Shown: positions 6,801 through 7,671 of the stretch, in pieces
Layout of the letters: every line of letters starts with the position of its first letter
How positions within the stretch are numbered: the first letter of the stretch is position 1
Source: Clostridia bacterium
GTDB taxonomy: Bacteria > Bacillota > Clostridia > CAKSNL01 > HGM11501
Assembly: GCA_030535815.1 (NCBI GenBank)
Contig: JAUNRD010000075.1
Location: forward strand, 1-7,671
Length of the DNA stretch: 7,671 bases
Direction of reading: 5' to 3'
Notes under the pieces: generated by a model
What the model was told of the DNA's origin: nothing
Databases searched by the model: none
Seen by the model: only the letters and a program-made list of their open reading frames with translations
Position numbers and translations under genes: made by a program

Positions 6801-7589
6801 GTGGATTTTGAAATAATAGATTTTCACACCCATCCCTTTTCGGATGAAAAGAATAATATCTGCTCCCATAAGGAATTTATCCCAATGGACGAAGCTTTTT
6901 CGATGGATGTCTTAAAGGGGCTTGGTATATCTGAAATATGCGGCTCGGTTGTAAATCGTGATAATGACAGCTATGAAACTCTTTTTGATAAAATAAAGGC
7001 AAACAATGATGAAGCGCTTCGCCTCAGAAATTATTATAAGGGCTTTTACGTTCCGGGCTTTCACATCCATCCCGATTTTCCGGAAGAATCAATTTCGGAA
7101 ATTAAACGTATGAATAAGGAAGGCGTAAAATTAATAGGCGAGATAATTCCTTATATGGATGGCTGGAAGGACTACGGCGATGATAAGCTTTATGAAATCT
7201 TAAATGAGGCAGGAAGGCACAACATGGTTATAAGCTTTCACACTATCCCTGAAAATATAACCGGAATTGAAAAAATGGTGAAAGAACATCCCGATTTAAT
7301 CTTTGTTGCGGCACATCCCGGGGAATATCCTACATTAATGATGCATTTTGACCTTGCAAAAAAATATGATAACTATTATCTTGATTTGTCAGGAACTGGA
7401 ATAAACCGCTACGGAATGTTAAAACGTGCCATTGATGTTTTCTCGGCGGACAGAATCCTTTTCGGAACGGATTATCCTACCTGTAACCCCGCTATGTTTG
7501 TCGGAGGGGTAGTAAACGATATACTTATAAAGGATAGCGACAAGGAAAAGATTTTATCACTTAACGCAAAGAGATTGCTTGATATTTAA
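6801..7589 (+). CDS. Amidohydrolase-family (amidohydrolase 2-type) metal-dependent hydrolase
   Basis: This is a 262-residue cytoplasmic TIM-barrel enzyme of the amidohydrolase superfamily; related enzymes act as lactonases, decarboxylases or amide hydrolases. The metal and catalytic positions are all visible: DFHTHP at residues 7-12 (His9, His11), GFHIHPDF at 86-93, LIGEI at 111-115 (Glu114), SFHT at 145-148 (His147), AHPGEYP at 171-177 (His172) and LFGTDYP at 220-226 (Asp224). It is near the short end of the family but appears complete. The start is GTG, preceded by GGAGGTG (6789-6795) with 5 bases between. It has its own promoter and terminator, so it is not in the MFS transcript although it points the same way. 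A lactonase or related step on a sugar-derived compound would fit the neighbours, but the substrate is unknown. Confidence 0.9.
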   Translation: MDFEIIDFHTHPFSDEKNNICSHKEFIPMDEAFSMDVLKGLGISEICGSVVNRDNDSYETLFDKIKANNDEALRLRNYYKGFYVPGFHIHPDFPEESISEIKRMNKEGVKLIGEIIPYMDGWKDYGDDKLYEILNEAGRHNMVISFHTIPENITGIEKMVKEHPDLIFVAAHPGEYPTLMMHFDLAKKYDNYYLDLSGTGINRYGMLKRAIDVFSADRILFGTDYPTCNPAMFVGGVVNDILIKDSDKEKILSLNAKRLLDI

Positions 7590-7593
7590 AAAT

Positions 7594-7622
7594 AAAAATC
7601 GGAGAATTCTCTCCGATTTTTT
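7594..7622. terminator. Intrinsic terminator of the amidohydrolase gene
   Basis: ATCGGAGA (7598-7605) pairs with TCTCCGAT (7610-7617) around an ATTC loop. The stem is extended by A residues on the left and a T run on the right (7618-7622). It begins 4 bases after the stop codon, and its symmetry could also stop transcription from the right. Confidence 0.9.
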
Positions 7623-7634
7623 ATTGTATAAAGA

Positions 7635-7659
7635 AAACCACGCGATAGTCGCGTGGTTT
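7635..7659. repeat. GC-rich perfect hairpin, terminator of an outside gene or repeat/transposon-end palindrome
   Basis: AAACCACGCGA (7635-7645) and TCGCGTGGTTT (7649-7659) form a perfect 11-base stem around a 3-base TAG loop. It starts 13 bases after the previous terminator. Read on the minus strand, it is followed by a T-rich stretch (TTTTCTTT), and a TAA in minus orientation lies at 7670-7668, so it could end a convergent gene to the right. It could instead be a dispersed palindrome or a subterminal hairpin of an IS200/IS605-type element. The window ends too soon to tell. Confidence 0.6.
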
Positions 7660-7671
7660 AAAAAAGGTTAA

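Noticed and set aside
1..7671. CRISPR array, tRNA, rRNA or riboswitch
   Set aside because: No regularly spaced repeats, cloverleaf-like sequences or rRNA segments were seen, and the leaders before the AraC, MFS and amidohydrolase genes are too short for a riboswitch.

Overview
The window looks like the chromosome of a low-to-mid-GC Gram-positive anaerobe, most likely an uncultured gut-type member of the Clostridia. The evidence is strong GGAGG-type ribosome binding sites, sigma-A-like promoters, A-tract/hairpin/T-tract terminators, TTG and GTG starts, and the protein families present. This placement is inferred from style, not from a marker gene. Coding density is high and I see no rRNA, tRNA, CRISPR array or complete mobile element.

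Bases 1-4482 hold the 3' part of a plus-strand operon. It contains the last 27 codons of an unidentified protein, possibly a sugar isomerase, then an FGGY-family sugar kinase. Overlapping the kinase by 14 bases is a cytoplasmic protein of the neutral/alkaline ceramidase-like family, followed 38 bases later by a MATE-family transporter with a TTG start. No promoter is visible inside the run. It ends at a strong hairpin that also serves the convergent gene on the other strand.

Bases 4481-6690 hold an AraC-type regulator on the minus strand, divergent from a 12-helix MFS transporter. The 162-base gap between them carries a promoter for each gene and a weak repeat that could be the regulator's site. 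The regulator probably controls the transporter and perhaps the neighbouring operon. The MFS gene ends at its own terminator.

Bases 6691-7671 hold a separate transcription unit: a near-consensus promoter, a GTG-started metal-dependent amidohydrolase, and a terminator. A second, GC-rich perfect hairpin closes the window. It is either the terminator of a minus-strand gene just outside the window or a dispersed or transposon-end palindrome.

Taken together, the region reads as a small accessory catabolic locus: uptake (MFS), sensing (AraC), sugar phosphorylation (FGGY kinase) and two hydrolases of different folds, plus a MATE exporter. The substrate cannot be read from the sequence. The most unusual element is the ceramidase-fold protein in a sugar-kinase operon. 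It has no signal peptide, and cysteines sit where characterised ceramidases are thought to carry a zinc-binding histidine and the catalytic serine.
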